From an uncultured Alphaproteobacteria bacterium (GTDB lineage Bacteria; Pseudomonadota; Alphaproteobacteria; Rhodobacterales; Rhodobacteraceae): a stretch of DNA of 64,000 nt. The translations under genes were made by a program, and so were the position numbers. The notes under the pieces were generated by a model. It ran no database searches. It saw only the letters and a program-made list of their open reading frames with translations, and had not been told where the DNA came from. Below are positions 14,276 through 23,385 of the stretch, piece by piece; within the stretch, counting starts at the first letter, position 1; each line of letters opens with the position of its first letter. The stretch is from NCBI GenBank assembly GCA_902619165.1, contig CACNDI010000003.1, positions 62,001 to 126,000 on the forward strand, written 5' to 3'.

Positions 14276-14360
14276 TATTGCCCTCTTTTAATTCCCTGTA
14301 TAGATGCTAGCAAAGAATATATCAAGTATCATTTGGTGGAGAAATAAAAAAGCTTAACTC

Positions 14361-14436
14361 TGGCAGGGGCTGAGGGACTCGAACCCACGACCCTCGGTTT
14401 TGGAGACCGATGCTCTACCAACTGAGCTAAACCCCT
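14361..14436 (-). tRNA. tRNA-Trp (CCA anticodon), CCA tail encoded
   Basis: Reverse strand AGGGGTTTAGCTCAGTTGGTAGAGCATCGGTCTCCAAAACCGAGGGTCGTGGGTTCGAGTCCCTCAGCCCCTGCCA folds as a cloverleaf; anticodon CCA. Confidence 0.97.
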
Positions 14437-14588
14437 GCGAATACCTAATAACCATTAACTAAAAAACTTTTAACAATCAAGATACAAGTGCTATGACTAA
14501 TTCCAGGCAATCAATAGTTAAAAGATTTTTTTTGGACATATACTTAATTGTACTTTAAAAAAATATTTAATTGTAAACAAAGTGTATC

Positions 14589-16322
14589 ATGAAAAGAATT
14601 CTCATAACATCAGCATTACCGTACATAAATGGAATAAAGCACTTAGGAAACTTAGTTGGAAGCCAACTTCCCGCTGACCTTTATGCGAGATACATGAGAG
14701 CTAAAGGTCATGAAGTTGCCTTTATTTGTGCAACCGATGAGCATGGGACTCCTGCTGAGCTAGCAGCTGTTGAAAATCAAACATCCACAGAAGAATATTG
14801 CAGGGAAATGTGGCAGGTCCAAAGAGATCTATCAGAGCGATTTTTTCTCTCGTTTGATTTTTTTGGGCGTTCGTCATCGCCTAGCAATCACAAACTTACT
14901 AAAATGTTTGCATTAAATTTAGATCAAAATGGTCTTTTAAAAACGGTAGAAGAAAGACAACTATATTCTAACGAAGACAAAAGATTTCTTCCCGATCGAT
15001 ATGTTATTGGTACGTGCCCGGAATGCTCATACGAAAGAGCTCGAGGAGACCAATGTGAAAATTGCACTAAGCAATTGGAGGCTAGTGAACTTATTAACCC
15101 ACGCTCTGCTTTATCTGGTTCAAAAAAGTTAGAATTGATAAAGACTAACCATCTTTATTTAATGCAAAGTAAATTGAAAGATAGACTCTTGGCTTGGATT
15201 GAGTCTAATAAAAATTGGCCTATTTTAACAACTTCTATAGCGAAAAAATGGCTAATGGATGGAGAGGGCTTACAAGACCGCAGCATTACTCGAGATCTGG
15301 ATTGGGGAATTCCTGTTGAAAGAGATGGTAGACCCTGGGAAGGAATGGAAAACAAAGTATTTTATGTTTGGTTTGATGCACCAATTGCTTATATCTCATC
15401 GACAATCGACTGGGCAGCTAGCAAAAAAGACCCCTCAGACTACTGGAAAAGTTGGTGGTTGAACGAACATGGAGCGAGTGACGTACATTATGTTCAATTC
15501 ATGGCTAAAGATAATATTCCATTTCATACTCTTTCTTTCCCAGCAACTCTCTTAGGCGCTGACCAATCTTGGAAACTAGTGGATTATATTAAAGGTTTTA
15601 ATTGGTTGACTTATGAAGGGGGGAAATTTTCTACTAGTCAAAAAAGAGGTGTGTTTATGAACCAAGCACTAGATCTATTTCCCTCAGACTATTGGCGATG
15701 GTGGTTACTCTCAAACGCGCCTGAGACTTCGGATTCAGATTTTACTTGGAAGAGCTTTCAGTCGTGCATAAATAAAGATTTAGCAGACGTTTTGGGAAAC
15801 TTCGTGAGCAGGCTAACTAAATTTACGTTATCAAAATTCGGCAAAGTATTACCTCAGGGCATGCAGTATTCCCAAGAAGAATTCGATACTATCTCGGAAA
15901 TTGAGAAAATTTTCAAAAACTATGATGACGCAATGACAAAAATAGAAATAAGAAAAGCCACATCACATTTGAGAAAGATTTGGTCAATAGGAAATGAATA
16001 TCTACAACGTACTCAACCATGGATGGTAATTAAAACTGATGAGGCAAAAGCCGCAAAAATTGTTAGATTTGGCTTCAATCTTATGCTCTTCTTTAGTGAG
16101 ATTTCGGAACCATTTATTCCTGAGACAACCATTAAAATAAAAAAATGCCTCGACAAGTCGCTAGATCAGGTTCAGTGGGCGTGTTTAGAAAGAAATTTCA
16201 GTTCAATTTTTGAGAGAGTAGAGATTGGGGACGGATTTAAACCAATGGAAAATCTCTTTAATAAGATAGAGAATAGCCGTACTCAAGATCTTGAGAAACA
16301 ATTCCGAGGGACTGATGATTAA
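14589..16322 (+). CDS. metG: Methionyl-tRNA synthetase
   Basis: MKRILITSALPYINGIKHLGNLVGSQLPADLYARYMRAKGHEV; zinc-binding CPECSYERARGDQCENC; KFSTS signature variant. Confidence 0.97.
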   Translation: MKRILITSALPYINGIKHLGNLVGSQLPADLYARYMRAKGHEVAFICATDEHGTPAELAAVENQTSTEEYCREMWQVQRDLSERFFLSFDFFGRSSSPSNHKLTKMFALNLDQNGLLKTVEERQLYSNEDKRFLPDRYVIGTCPECSYERARGDQCENCTKQLEASELINPRSALSGSKKLELIKTNHLYLMQSKLKDRLLAWIESNKNWPILTTSIAKKWLMDGEGLQDRSITRDLDWGIPVERDGRPWEGMENKVFYVWFDAPIAYISSTIDWAASKKDPSDYWKSWWLNEHGASDVHYVQFMAKDNIPFHTLSFPATLLGADQSWKLVDYIKGFNWLTYEGGKFSTSQKRGVFMNQALDLFPSDYWRWWLLSNAPETSDSDFTWKSFQSCINKDLADVLGNFVSRLTKFTLSKFGKVLPQGMQYSQEEFDTISEIEKIFKNYDDAMTKIEIRKATSHLRKIWSIGNEYLQRTQPWMVIKTDEAKAAKIVRFGFNLMLFFSEISEPFIPETTIKIKKCLDKSLDQVQWACLERNFSSIFERVEIGDGFKPMENLFNKIENSRTQDLEKQFRGTDD

Positions 16323-16325
16323 GTT

Positions 16326-16745
16326 TTAGCTCTGGTAGAAAAAGCGTAAAAAAATTAAATAGCCACACAATGATACCGCACCTCCTAATAGTGTTCCCCA
16401 AGTGATATCTAAAACTGTTATGGATAGTGGATACCCCTTGAAAAAAATATAATTAGTCAAGCCATAGGTTCCGTAAGCCAGGAAACCTAGAAAAGCCCCT
16501 GAAAAGGTTGCTGTGAGAGCAGAGTTTGAAGCAACGCCAGCTCGCACTCCAAACCAATAAATACCTAAAACGTAGAATAGGAAGAAAATAGATCCGTAAG
16601 TTAACAGGAAGCTGGTCCCAACTGATTCTCTGAGAAGATGACCTAGGTTTGCAGTAAAGTAAGGTTGCATAAACAACGTTATCCATATGAAATCTACAAT
16701 AACATAGATGAACAGCATAGCTAGATATACGACAATGAATTCCAT
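16326..16745 (-). CDS. DUF2177-type integral membrane protein
   Basis: 139 aa, four hydrophobic segments; ...LTNYIFFKGYPLSITVLDITWGTLLGGAVS motif. Confidence 0.75.
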   Translation of the reverse strand: MEFIVVYLAMLFIYVIVDFIWITLFMQPYFTANLGHLLRESVGTSFLLTYGSIFFLFYVLGIYWFGVRAGVASNSALTATFSGAFLGFLAYGTYGLTNYIFFKGYPLSITVLDITWGTLLGGAVSLCGYLIFLRFFYQS

Positions 16746-16875
16746 ATTTGGCCTCTTAATTGATCATGTTGACCCACGTTATTTATTCCATTCTATAATA
16801 AAAGCAATAACTAATTGAAAGCTCTTGACGCCAAAACGTATATAATACTAAGGTATGGATGTTAATCGTTACTAA

Positions 16876-16962
16876 GCCCGCTTGGTGGAATTGGTAGACA
16901 CAAGGGACTTAAAATCCCTCGACTTAAAAGTCGTGCCGGTTCAAGTCCGGCAGCGGGCACCA
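16876..16962 (+). tRNA. tRNA-Leu (TAA anticodon), CCA tail encoded
   Basis: GCCCGCTTGGTGGAATTGGTAGACACAAGGGACTTAAAATCCCTCGACTTAAAAGTCGTGCCGGTTCAAGTCCGGCAGCGGGCACCA; long variable arm. Confidence 0.97.
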
Positions 16963-17050
16963 ATTGACTTAAAATTTAAATTACTGAGGTTTGCACAGTT
17001 TTTGCATATATAGATTAACTGTACTAGAATAGAAAGTGTTACTAGGCCAA

Positions 17051-17491
17051 ATGAATATGGAAAACAACATTATTAAAGACCGCATACAAGATGTTAGAGA
17101 ACGTTTTCTTTCAGGCAATCAGATTGAAGAAATAAGGCAGAATGTTACTTCCTTAGTGAATGAGCGTTTGGATGAATTTCAAAACGCCCAAAACAATGCA
17201 TTTAAAGAGCTAGAGGTCGCTATAGATAAGCTTGAAAATCACCAGAGAGAAATGATAGCTTACTTTAACAAGCAGTTAATTGCACTTGAAGAAGAACAGA
17301 AAGCTTCCAACAATGAAGTTTTAAAGTTGGCTTCAATGCAAAATTTTACTTTATCAAAATCTCCTAAAAATAAAGAAAATGTTCTTTCCAAAAATACCTT
17401 CTTAAATTTAAGAATGTTTTTAACTAATAATATTTTGATGTTTTTTGCGGCTGTGTCACTGTTAGGCATAATTGTACTAAACTTTTTCTAA
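17051..17491 (+). CDS. Hypothetical coiled-coil protein with one C-terminal transmembrane helix
   Basis: Charged helical N-terminus (MENNIIKDRIQDVRERFLSGNQIEEIRQNVTSLVNERLDEF...) and hydrophobic C-terminus NNILMFFAAVSLLGIIVLNFF; ORF track starts 5 codons upstream at a GTG. Confidence 0.6.
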   Translation: MNMENNIIKDRIQDVRERFLSGNQIEEIRQNVTSLVNERLDEFQNAQNNAFKELEVAIDKLENHQREMIAYFNKQLIALEEEQKASNNEVLKLASMQNFTLSKSPKNKENVLSKNTFLNLRMFLTNNILMFFAAVSLLGIIVLNFF

Positions 17492-17495
17492 AAAT

Positions 17496-18431
17496 TCAAT
17501 ATAAACCCAAACACCATCTGAGAATTGATTTTTGTACATGCATTCTATTCTCAGCCTCTTGTAAAGTAACACATCTGTTGTCTTCAAAAATGTCCTGAGA
17601 TACCTCTTGACCTTTATCAGCGGGAAGACAATGCATAAACAGCACATCTGTTCTTGCAAAACCTAGTAGTTTTTTGGTCACCCTATAACTTGCCAAATCA
17701 TCTATATCTGATTTTGGAAGCTGATTATCATGCATGGATACCCACTTATCCGTTACAACAAGGTCTGCGCTATCAACTGCTACAACTGGATTTGGTTCAA
17801 TGGTGAGGATATCGGAGTTGTCATTTTGTATAAATTCCAACATTTTTTCACCTGGCTGAAACTTTGATGGCCCAGAGAAAACAATTTGAAACTTTAAAGC
17901 GACTGCAGCATGTAGAAAACTTTGAAATACATTGTTTGCGACCCCCAACCAAACAACTTTTTTCCCGCTGATGCTGCCTCTAAATTCTTGAAATGTAAAT
18001 ATATCTGCTAGCACTTGGCAAGGATGTGACTCATTTGTCAAGCCATTAATTATTGGAATTTTTGAATTGCGCGCAAACTCATATAATTTTTCTTCTTCGT
18101 ATAGCCTAAGAACCAGTACATCCAGAAACAAAGAAAACATCGCGCTCGTATCTTGGAGCGTTTCACCCTGACCCAAATGAATTTCATCTTTACGAATATT
18201 CGTAACCTGACCACCAAGTTTCAATACTGCAGCCTCAAAGGAAAGACGCGTTCTGGTAGATAGCTTTTCAAATAGTAATCCTGTTATCGTATTATTTAGA
18301 CAGCTACTATAATGCTCATTCAAAACAAAATCTTTCAGGGCTGCCGTCTTCACTTTACTCGCATCTTCAAGTATGGCTTCCAAATTTTTTGGAGCAATTT
18401 CATTTAGGTTCAAAAAATTATTCACTATCAT
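17496..18431 (-). CDS. argF: Ornithine carbamoyltransferase
   Basis: FEKLSTRTRLSFEAAVLKLGGQ (STRTR), HPCQVLADIFT, FMHCLPADKGQEV. Confidence 0.96.
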   Translation of the reverse strand: MIVNNFLNLNEIAPKNLEAILEDASKVKTAALKDFVLNEHYSSCLNNTITGLLFEKLSTRTRLSFEAAVLKLGGQVTNIRKDEIHLGQGETLQDTSAMFSLFLDVLVLRLYEEEKLYEFARNSKIPIINGLTNESHPCQVLADIFTFQEFRGSISGKKVVWLGVANNVFQSFLHAAVALKFQIVFSGPSKFQPGEKMLEFIQNDNSDILTIEPNPVVAVDSADLVVTDKWVSMHDNQLPKSDIDDLASYRVTKKLLGFARTDVLFMHCLPADKGQEVSQDIFEDNRCVTLQEAENRMHVQKSILRWCLGLY

Positions 18432-19624
18432 TCTCTCATTTTTAATAAAGCTCGTTCTAATCTTATAGTAGCCTCCTCTATTTCTTTAAACGTGATGGTT
18501 AAAGGTGGTAATATTCTTAAAGTATTAGATGCTCCTGGAACTAATAATAGCTTTTCTTGCCTACACATATCGATAAGCTTAACGTTTTTACTCGCACACT
18601 TTAAACCCAACATTAGACCCCTTCCCCTCACTTCTAAAATTTGATCGGGAAAAATGTCTATTAACTTATTTAATTTCTCTTTAAAAAAATCACCTTTTTT
18701 ACGAATTTCAGATAGAAAGCGTGGTTTTAAAATATGTTTAGTTGTCTCTAACGCAACTGCACAACCTAAAGGATTACCCCCATATGTTGAGCCATGAGTT
18801 CCAGGCACCATACAATCTGCAACTCTTTTAGTTGCTAAACAAGCACCTATAGGAAAGCCATTTCCCAAGCCTTTTGCAAGCGCCACAATGTCAGGAGTTA
18901 CCTCACAGCTTTCATGGGCTAAAAAATGACCAGATCTGCCAATGCCAGACTGAACCTCATCAAATATGAGCAGTAGGTTATATTTTTCACAAAGGTCTTT
19001 AAGTCCTTTTAAAAAAGAACAGGAAAGAGTTACTATTCCTCCCTCCCCGAGTATTGGCTCAACAAGAATTGCGCAGGTTCTTTTTGATATTTTTTTTTCA
19101 ACACTTTCAAGAGAAAATCTTTTGATTAAGTCAAAACCGGGCAACCTTGGGCCAAACCCTTCCAATAACTTTCTGCTACCGGCGGCTGATATTGTACCCG
19201 TAGTCCTTCCATGAAAAGATCCTGCAAAAGAAATTATTCTATTTCTATTTAATTGTCCCTTTGCAAAAAAAAACCTCCTAGCAATCTTAATAGCACACTC
19301 AACGCTTTCTGCTCCCGAGTTTGTAAAAAAAACTTTTTCTGCAAAAGTGTTCTTGGTAAGTACTCTTGCCAAATCCTCTTGATTTGGCACTGTGTATAAA
19401 TTTGAAGTGTGCCAGAGTTTTGATCCTTGATCTGCTAGTACTTTTACTAGCTTAGGGTGGCTGTGGCCTAACGAATTTACCGCTATTCCAGAGGCTAGAT
19501 CTAAAAACATTTTGCCCTTTTTATCAAAAAGCCATATGCCTTCTCCCCTAACAAATGCCAAATCAGATCGGCTGTAGGTACTCATCAGTGATGTCTCCGA
19601 GGATTGATTTGGTATTTTAGTCAT
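18428..19624 (-). CDS. argD: Acetylornithine aminotransferase
   Basis: Class III PLP aminotransferase, FDEVQSGIGRSGHFLAHE...PDIVALAKGLGNGFPIGACLA; overlaps argF. Confidence 0.94.
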   Translation of the reverse strand: MTKIPNQSSETSLMSTYSRSDLAFVRGEGIWLFDKKGKMFLDLASGIAVNSLGHSHPKLVKVLADQGSKLWHTSNLYTVPNQEDLARVLTKNTFAEKVFFTNSGAESVECAIKIARRFFFAKGQLNRNRIISFAGSFHGRTTGTISAAGSRKLLEGFGPRLPGFDLIKRFSLESVEKKISKRTCAILVEPILGEGGIVTLSCSFLKGLKDLCEKYNLLLIFDEVQSGIGRSGHFLAHESCEVTPDIVALAKGLGNGFPIGACLATKRVADCMVPGTHGSTYGGNPLGCAVALETTKHILKPRFLSEIRKKGDFFKEKLNKLIDIFPDQILEVRGRGLMLGLKCASKNVKLIDMCRQEKLLLVPGASNTLRILPPLTITFKEIEEATIRLERALLKMRE

Positions 19625-19659
19625 AAATTTCTCTTTTTAGATTTTAAACTCAATTAACG

Positions 19660-20457
19660 TTAATCCTTTAAAAAATATCCAACAGAAAACCATTTCCAGA
19701 CGGTGAAAAATAATATCAAGTTAACGGACATAATTCCAAGACACCCTAAGAAAATATTTGATTCTGCTTCACCAAGTGCTCCAAATCTTACTCCATCCAT
19801 TAGCCAAAAGACAGGGTTAAAGAGGGAGATTACGTCGAATGGCTCCGGAAGATTACTTACGGAATAGAATGTACCTGAAAGAAACGATAGGGGGGCAATA
19901 AAAAAGTTATTAACTGCACTCATTTGGTCAAACTTTTTACAAAAAACTCCAACTAGGATACCCATAAGTGAGAATGTAATACTTCCCATCGTTATGTAAA
20001 AATATAGTGTAAAAAAATTAACTGGAAATAAACTCAGAAATGGGAATATTACAATCAAAACGCCGGTTGCTACGAATATCCCTCTTAAAGCTCCACCTAT
20101 CATGAAACCTAGTGACAGCTCAAAAGAAGACAACGATGGCATTAGAGTATCCACAATGTTCCCGTTAACTTTGGAAACTAGTATAGAGGTAGAGGTATTA
20201 GCAAAAGCATTTTGAATGGTGACCATCATAAGAATACCGGGTGCAAGAAACAAACTGTAATTGCTATTAGATAATGATCCCCCATTTCTATCAAAGAAAA
20301 CAAATGAGAAGACTAATATAAAAAGTGCACTCGTTACAATAGGCGCTAGAAGTGTTTGGGTCCAAATAGAAGTAAACCGTCGCTGTTCTCTTACTATAAG
20401 TGTTAATAAGCCCAAAAAATTTGAAAAACGGTAACTTTTTTCCGGTTTAAGTCTCAT
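19660..20457 (-). CDS. ABC-2 type transporter permease
   Basis: 265 aa with six hydrophobic segments and FFIAPLSFLSGTFYSVSNLPEPFDVISLFNPVFWLMDGVRFG. Confidence 0.85.
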   Translation of the reverse strand: MRLKPEKSYRFSNFLGLLTLIVREQRRFTSIWTQTLLAPIVTSALFILVFSFVFFDRNGGSLSNSNYSLFLAPGILMMVTIQNAFANTSTSILVSKVNGNIVDTLMPSLSSFELSLGFMIGGALRGIFVATGVLIVIFPFLSLFPVNFFTLYFYITMGSITFSLMGILVGVFCKKFDQMSAVNNFFIAPLSFLSGTFYSVSNLPEPFDVISLFNPVFWLMDGVRFGALGEAESNIFLGCLGIMSVNLILFFTVWKWFSVGYFLKD

Positions 20458-20547
20458 AATTAATTCTAACTAATCCTTTATTTATTCAAGAAACCATTGT
20501 ATACGTTTTTTTTGTGAAATTTTACACCATAATTTTTGGAGCTAATG

Positions 20548-21147
20548 ATGGCCTGGAATGACGAACGTGTAGCTATATTAAAAAAAATGTGGCTTGAAGG
20601 AAACAGTGCCAGCGAAATCGCAAAGGAACTAGGCAACATAACAAGAAATGCGGTAATTGGAAAAGTACATAGATTGGGGTTATCAAATAGAGACACAAAC
20701 ATATCAAAAAGTGGCGCTAACCCAACCAAAGCAATTAAAAATGTAAAAAGAGGTCGCCCACCAAAAGTAAATCAAGAACCAAAAAAAAGAGGGAGACCGC
20801 AGAAACCTAAGGGACCCACGGATATCCGTGATAAAATTAATGACGATGATCAAATCACTAGCCCATCAGCTAACTCAAAGCTTTCTCGTGAAAGCACTCT
20901 CGAGGTTGTTTCGGATTTAAGCGAAGAAACCATAAAAAACCTACTTAAAGTGGAAATGAAATCAAAAAAAATTTCACTCATGGAATTGACTGAAAGAACT
21001 TGCAAGTGGCCAATAGGAGATCCAGCAACAGACACCTTTTGGTTTTGTGGGCACGAGTCTGAGCCAGGCAAACCATATTGTAAAACTCATATTTCTATCG
21101 CTTTTCAACCAATAACCCAAAGGAGAAGCAGAAAAGAAAGTCAATAG
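20548..21147 (+). CDS. gcrA: GcrA-family cell-cycle regulator
   Basis: MAWNDERVAILKKMWLEGNSASEIAKELGNITRNAVIGKVHRLGLS and C-terminal CKWPIGDPATDTFWFCGHESEPGKPYCKTH. Confidence 0.93.
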   Translation: MAWNDERVAILKKMWLEGNSASEIAKELGNITRNAVIGKVHRLGLSNRDTNISKSGANPTKAIKNVKRGRPPKVNQEPKKRGRPQKPKGPTDIRDKINDDDQITSPSANSKLSRESTLEVVSDLSEETIKNLLKVEMKSKKISLMELTERTCKWPIGDPATDTFWFCGHESEPGKPYCKTHISIAFQPITQRRSRKESQ

Positions 21148-21183
21148 TTGGCATCTTAGTGTTTCAAAAAAATAGAATAATTT

Positions 21184-21603
21184 ATGATTAAATACACTCT
21201 TAATTGTAAAAATGGTCATCAGTTTGATAGCTGGTTTTCGGACTCTGAATCATTTGAAAAACTAAGAAAAAAAGGGCACCTTGAGTGTGCTATATGCTCA
21301 TCAAAAGAAGTTGAGAAGTCTTTAATGGCGCCGAGAATAACTTCCGATAGTGAACGAAAGAACAAGACATTGATTTCCGCTCAGAGCGCTCTTGAGAAAG
21401 AAATTAGAGCTTTGAAAAAAAAGATAAAGACAACTGCAATAGATGTGGGGGAAAATTTTCCCACAGAAGCAAGGGCCATGCACTATGGAGAGAAAGAAGA
21501 AAAACCGATAGTTGGAAAGACCACTATGGACGAAGCTAAAGATCTAGCAGATGAAGGTATTCCTTTCATTCCGTTGCCCTGGAGTGATGACAAAGTAAAT
21601 TAA
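21184..21603 (+). CDS. DUF1178 family protein
   Basis: MIKYTLNCKNGHQFDSWFSDSESFEKLRKKGHLECAICSSKEVEKSLMAPRI. Confidence 0.88.
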   Translation: MIKYTLNCKNGHQFDSWFSDSESFEKLRKKGHLECAICSSKEVEKSLMAPRITSDSERKNKTLISAQSALEKEIRALKKKIKTTAIDVGENFPTEARAMHYGEKEEKPIVGKTTMDEAKDLADEGIPFIPLPWSDDKVN

Positions 21604-21611
21604 AATATATA

Positions 21612-22841
21612 ATGAAAATTTTAACCATGAAATTTGGCGGAACTTCCGTCGCGGACATAGATAGAATAAAGGCTGTAAGAGATATTATTTCCGATGAAAT
21701 AGGAGATGGATGGAATGTAGTTGCTGTCGTGTCTGCAATGTCAAAAGAGACTAATAAACTAATTGATCTGGCAAAACAGATCGGAGTTGAAAACTTGGTT
21801 GATCCTGAGTATGACTCTTTAATATCTACTGGTGAGGATGTATCCTCGTCTCTATTGGCTATTGCCTTGAATAGTATAAAGATTTCTTCTAGAAGCTGGC
21901 GTGGGTGGCAGCTTCCAATTAGAACAGACAGCTTTCATTCGAACGCAAAAATTGAAGAAATCAAGACGAACCAAATTATTAGTAGTTTTAAGGAAGGGGT
22001 TAAAGTTGCAGTAGTTTCTGGGTTTCAGGGGATAGAGCAAGCAGGAAGAATAACGACTCTAGGGCGAGGTGGCTCTGATACATCAGCTGTGGCAATTGCC
22101 GCCGCAATAGATGCGGAAAGATGCGATATATATACGGACGTATCAGGTATTTATACAACAGACCCAAGAATCAAAAGAAATGCATCGAAACTAAGAAAAA
22201 TTTCATTTGAAGAAATGTTGGAAATGGCTTCGCTCGGAGCCAATGTACTGCAGACGCGGGCAGTGGAACTTGCAATGCGCCACAAAGTACCTATAAGAGT
22301 GCTAAATAGTTTTTTAAAAGAAGAGGGAACTCTCGTTTGTGATGAAGAGGAAATTATGGAGAAAAATATCGTATCTGGAATAGCTTTCCAAAAAAATGAG
22401 TCCCAATTAACGCTAACAAACATAGAAGACAAACCCGGAGTAGCAGCAAAGATTTTTGGACCGTTAGCAAGCTCCGGTGTAAATATTGACATGATAGTTC
22501 AGAGTAATACCGAAACAGGGTTAACTAACATTACTTTTTCTTGTCCTGAAGATGAGTTAGATATTGCAAAAAAAGCTATATCCAAAGCGAAGGAAAAAAA
22601 TGTTGTCTCTTATGAACGCTTAATAGAAAACAAGAATTTAGCTAAGGTTTCTATTATTGGAATAGGAATGAAAACACATGCGGGTGTAGCCCAGAAAATG
22701 TTTGAAACACTGTCAAATGAAAACATCAATATCAATGTTATTTCAACATCAGAAATAAAGCTGTCGGTTTTAATTGAAAGAAAGTATCTGGAACTAGCTG
22801 TAAGGAGTCTTCATGATGCCTTCGGACTACAAAATCTCTAG
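21612..22841 (+). CDS. lysC: Aspartate kinase
   Basis: MKFGGTSVADIDRIKAV...GRGGSDTSAVAIAAAIDAERCDIYTDVSGIYTTDPRI; C-terminal ACT domains. Confidence 0.96.
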   Translation: MKILTMKFGGTSVADIDRIKAVRDIISDEIGDGWNVVAVVSAMSKETNKLIDLAKQIGVENLVDPEYDSLISTGEDVSSSLLAIALNSIKISSRSWRGWQLPIRTDSFHSNAKIEEIKTNQIISSFKEGVKVAVVSGFQGIEQAGRITTLGRGGSDTSAVAIAAAIDAERCDIYTDVSGIYTTDPRIKRNASKLRKISFEEMLEMASLGANVLQTRAVELAMRHKVPIRVLNSFLKEEGTLVCDEEEIMEKNIVSGIAFQKNESQLTLTNIEDKPGVAAKIFGPLASSGVNIDMIVQSNTETGLTNITFSCPEDELDIAKKAISKAKEKNVVSYERLIENKNLAKVSIIGIGMKTHAGVAQKMFETLSNENININVISTSEIKLSVLIERKYLELAVRSLHDAFGLQNL

Positions 22842-22858
22842 TTTGATATTCTGAAAAC

Positions 22859-23374
22859 CTAGTTTGCTTTAATCAATTTACCGACAGCTGCTTTGAGAAA
22901 CTCACCGTTTATATCTAGGCCTAATAGCCTTGAATTATCAAAGCCACTACCAATGGATATTCCACGAGTTGGATGTTTATTGAACCCGAATTTTGAGTAG
23001 TAGCTTAAATCTCCAACTAAGACAATCCAATTCCAGTTTTTGGAATATGCCTTTTCTATGCTATTTGAAACTAATTTTTCGCCTAAACCTTCACCTTGGT
23101 ATATTGGATGGACTGCAAGAGGGCCCAGAAGAAGACCTCTGCTACTATCACTATCTACCTGTATATTCCAAAACCTGATGGACCCAACAACTTTCTTCGA
23201 ATAATCTTTTATCACATAGGAAAGATTGTTAACTTTGTTAGCTGAATTCCTCAGCTGATATGAGCTAAGTAGTGTTCTTTTAGGCGTAAATACTAGATCC
23301 AATAACCTTTCGACCTCAATATGGTCATTCTTGGCCTCTGGTAATAATCTTAGATTATTATGACTGCTTTTCAT
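22859..23374 (-). CDS. GNAT family N-acetyltransferase
   Basis: LLGPLAVHPIYQGEGLGEKLVSNSIEKA acetyl-CoA binding motif. Confidence 0.85.
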   Translation of the reverse strand: MKSSHNNLRLLPEAKNDHIEVERLLDLVFTPKRTLLSSYQLRNSANKVNNLSYVIKDYSKKVVGSIRFWNIQVDSDSSRGLLLGPLAVHPIYQGEGLGEKLVSNSIEKAYSKNWNWIVLVGDLSYYSKFGFNKHPTRGISIGSGFDNSRLLGLDINGEFLKAAVGKLIKAN

Positions 23375-23385
23375 TAATCTTTAAT

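Noticed and set aside
15660-15700. metG KMSKS motif degenerated to KFSTS (15625-15645 region)
   Set aside because: KFSTS is a known natural variant in MetRS of this type, so not evidence of a defective enzyme.
16840-16875. TTGACG...TATAAT upstream of tRNA-Leu as a promoter
   Set aside because: The spacer is only 10 nt, which is not compatible with a sigma70 promoter; the TATAAT alone is weak evidence.
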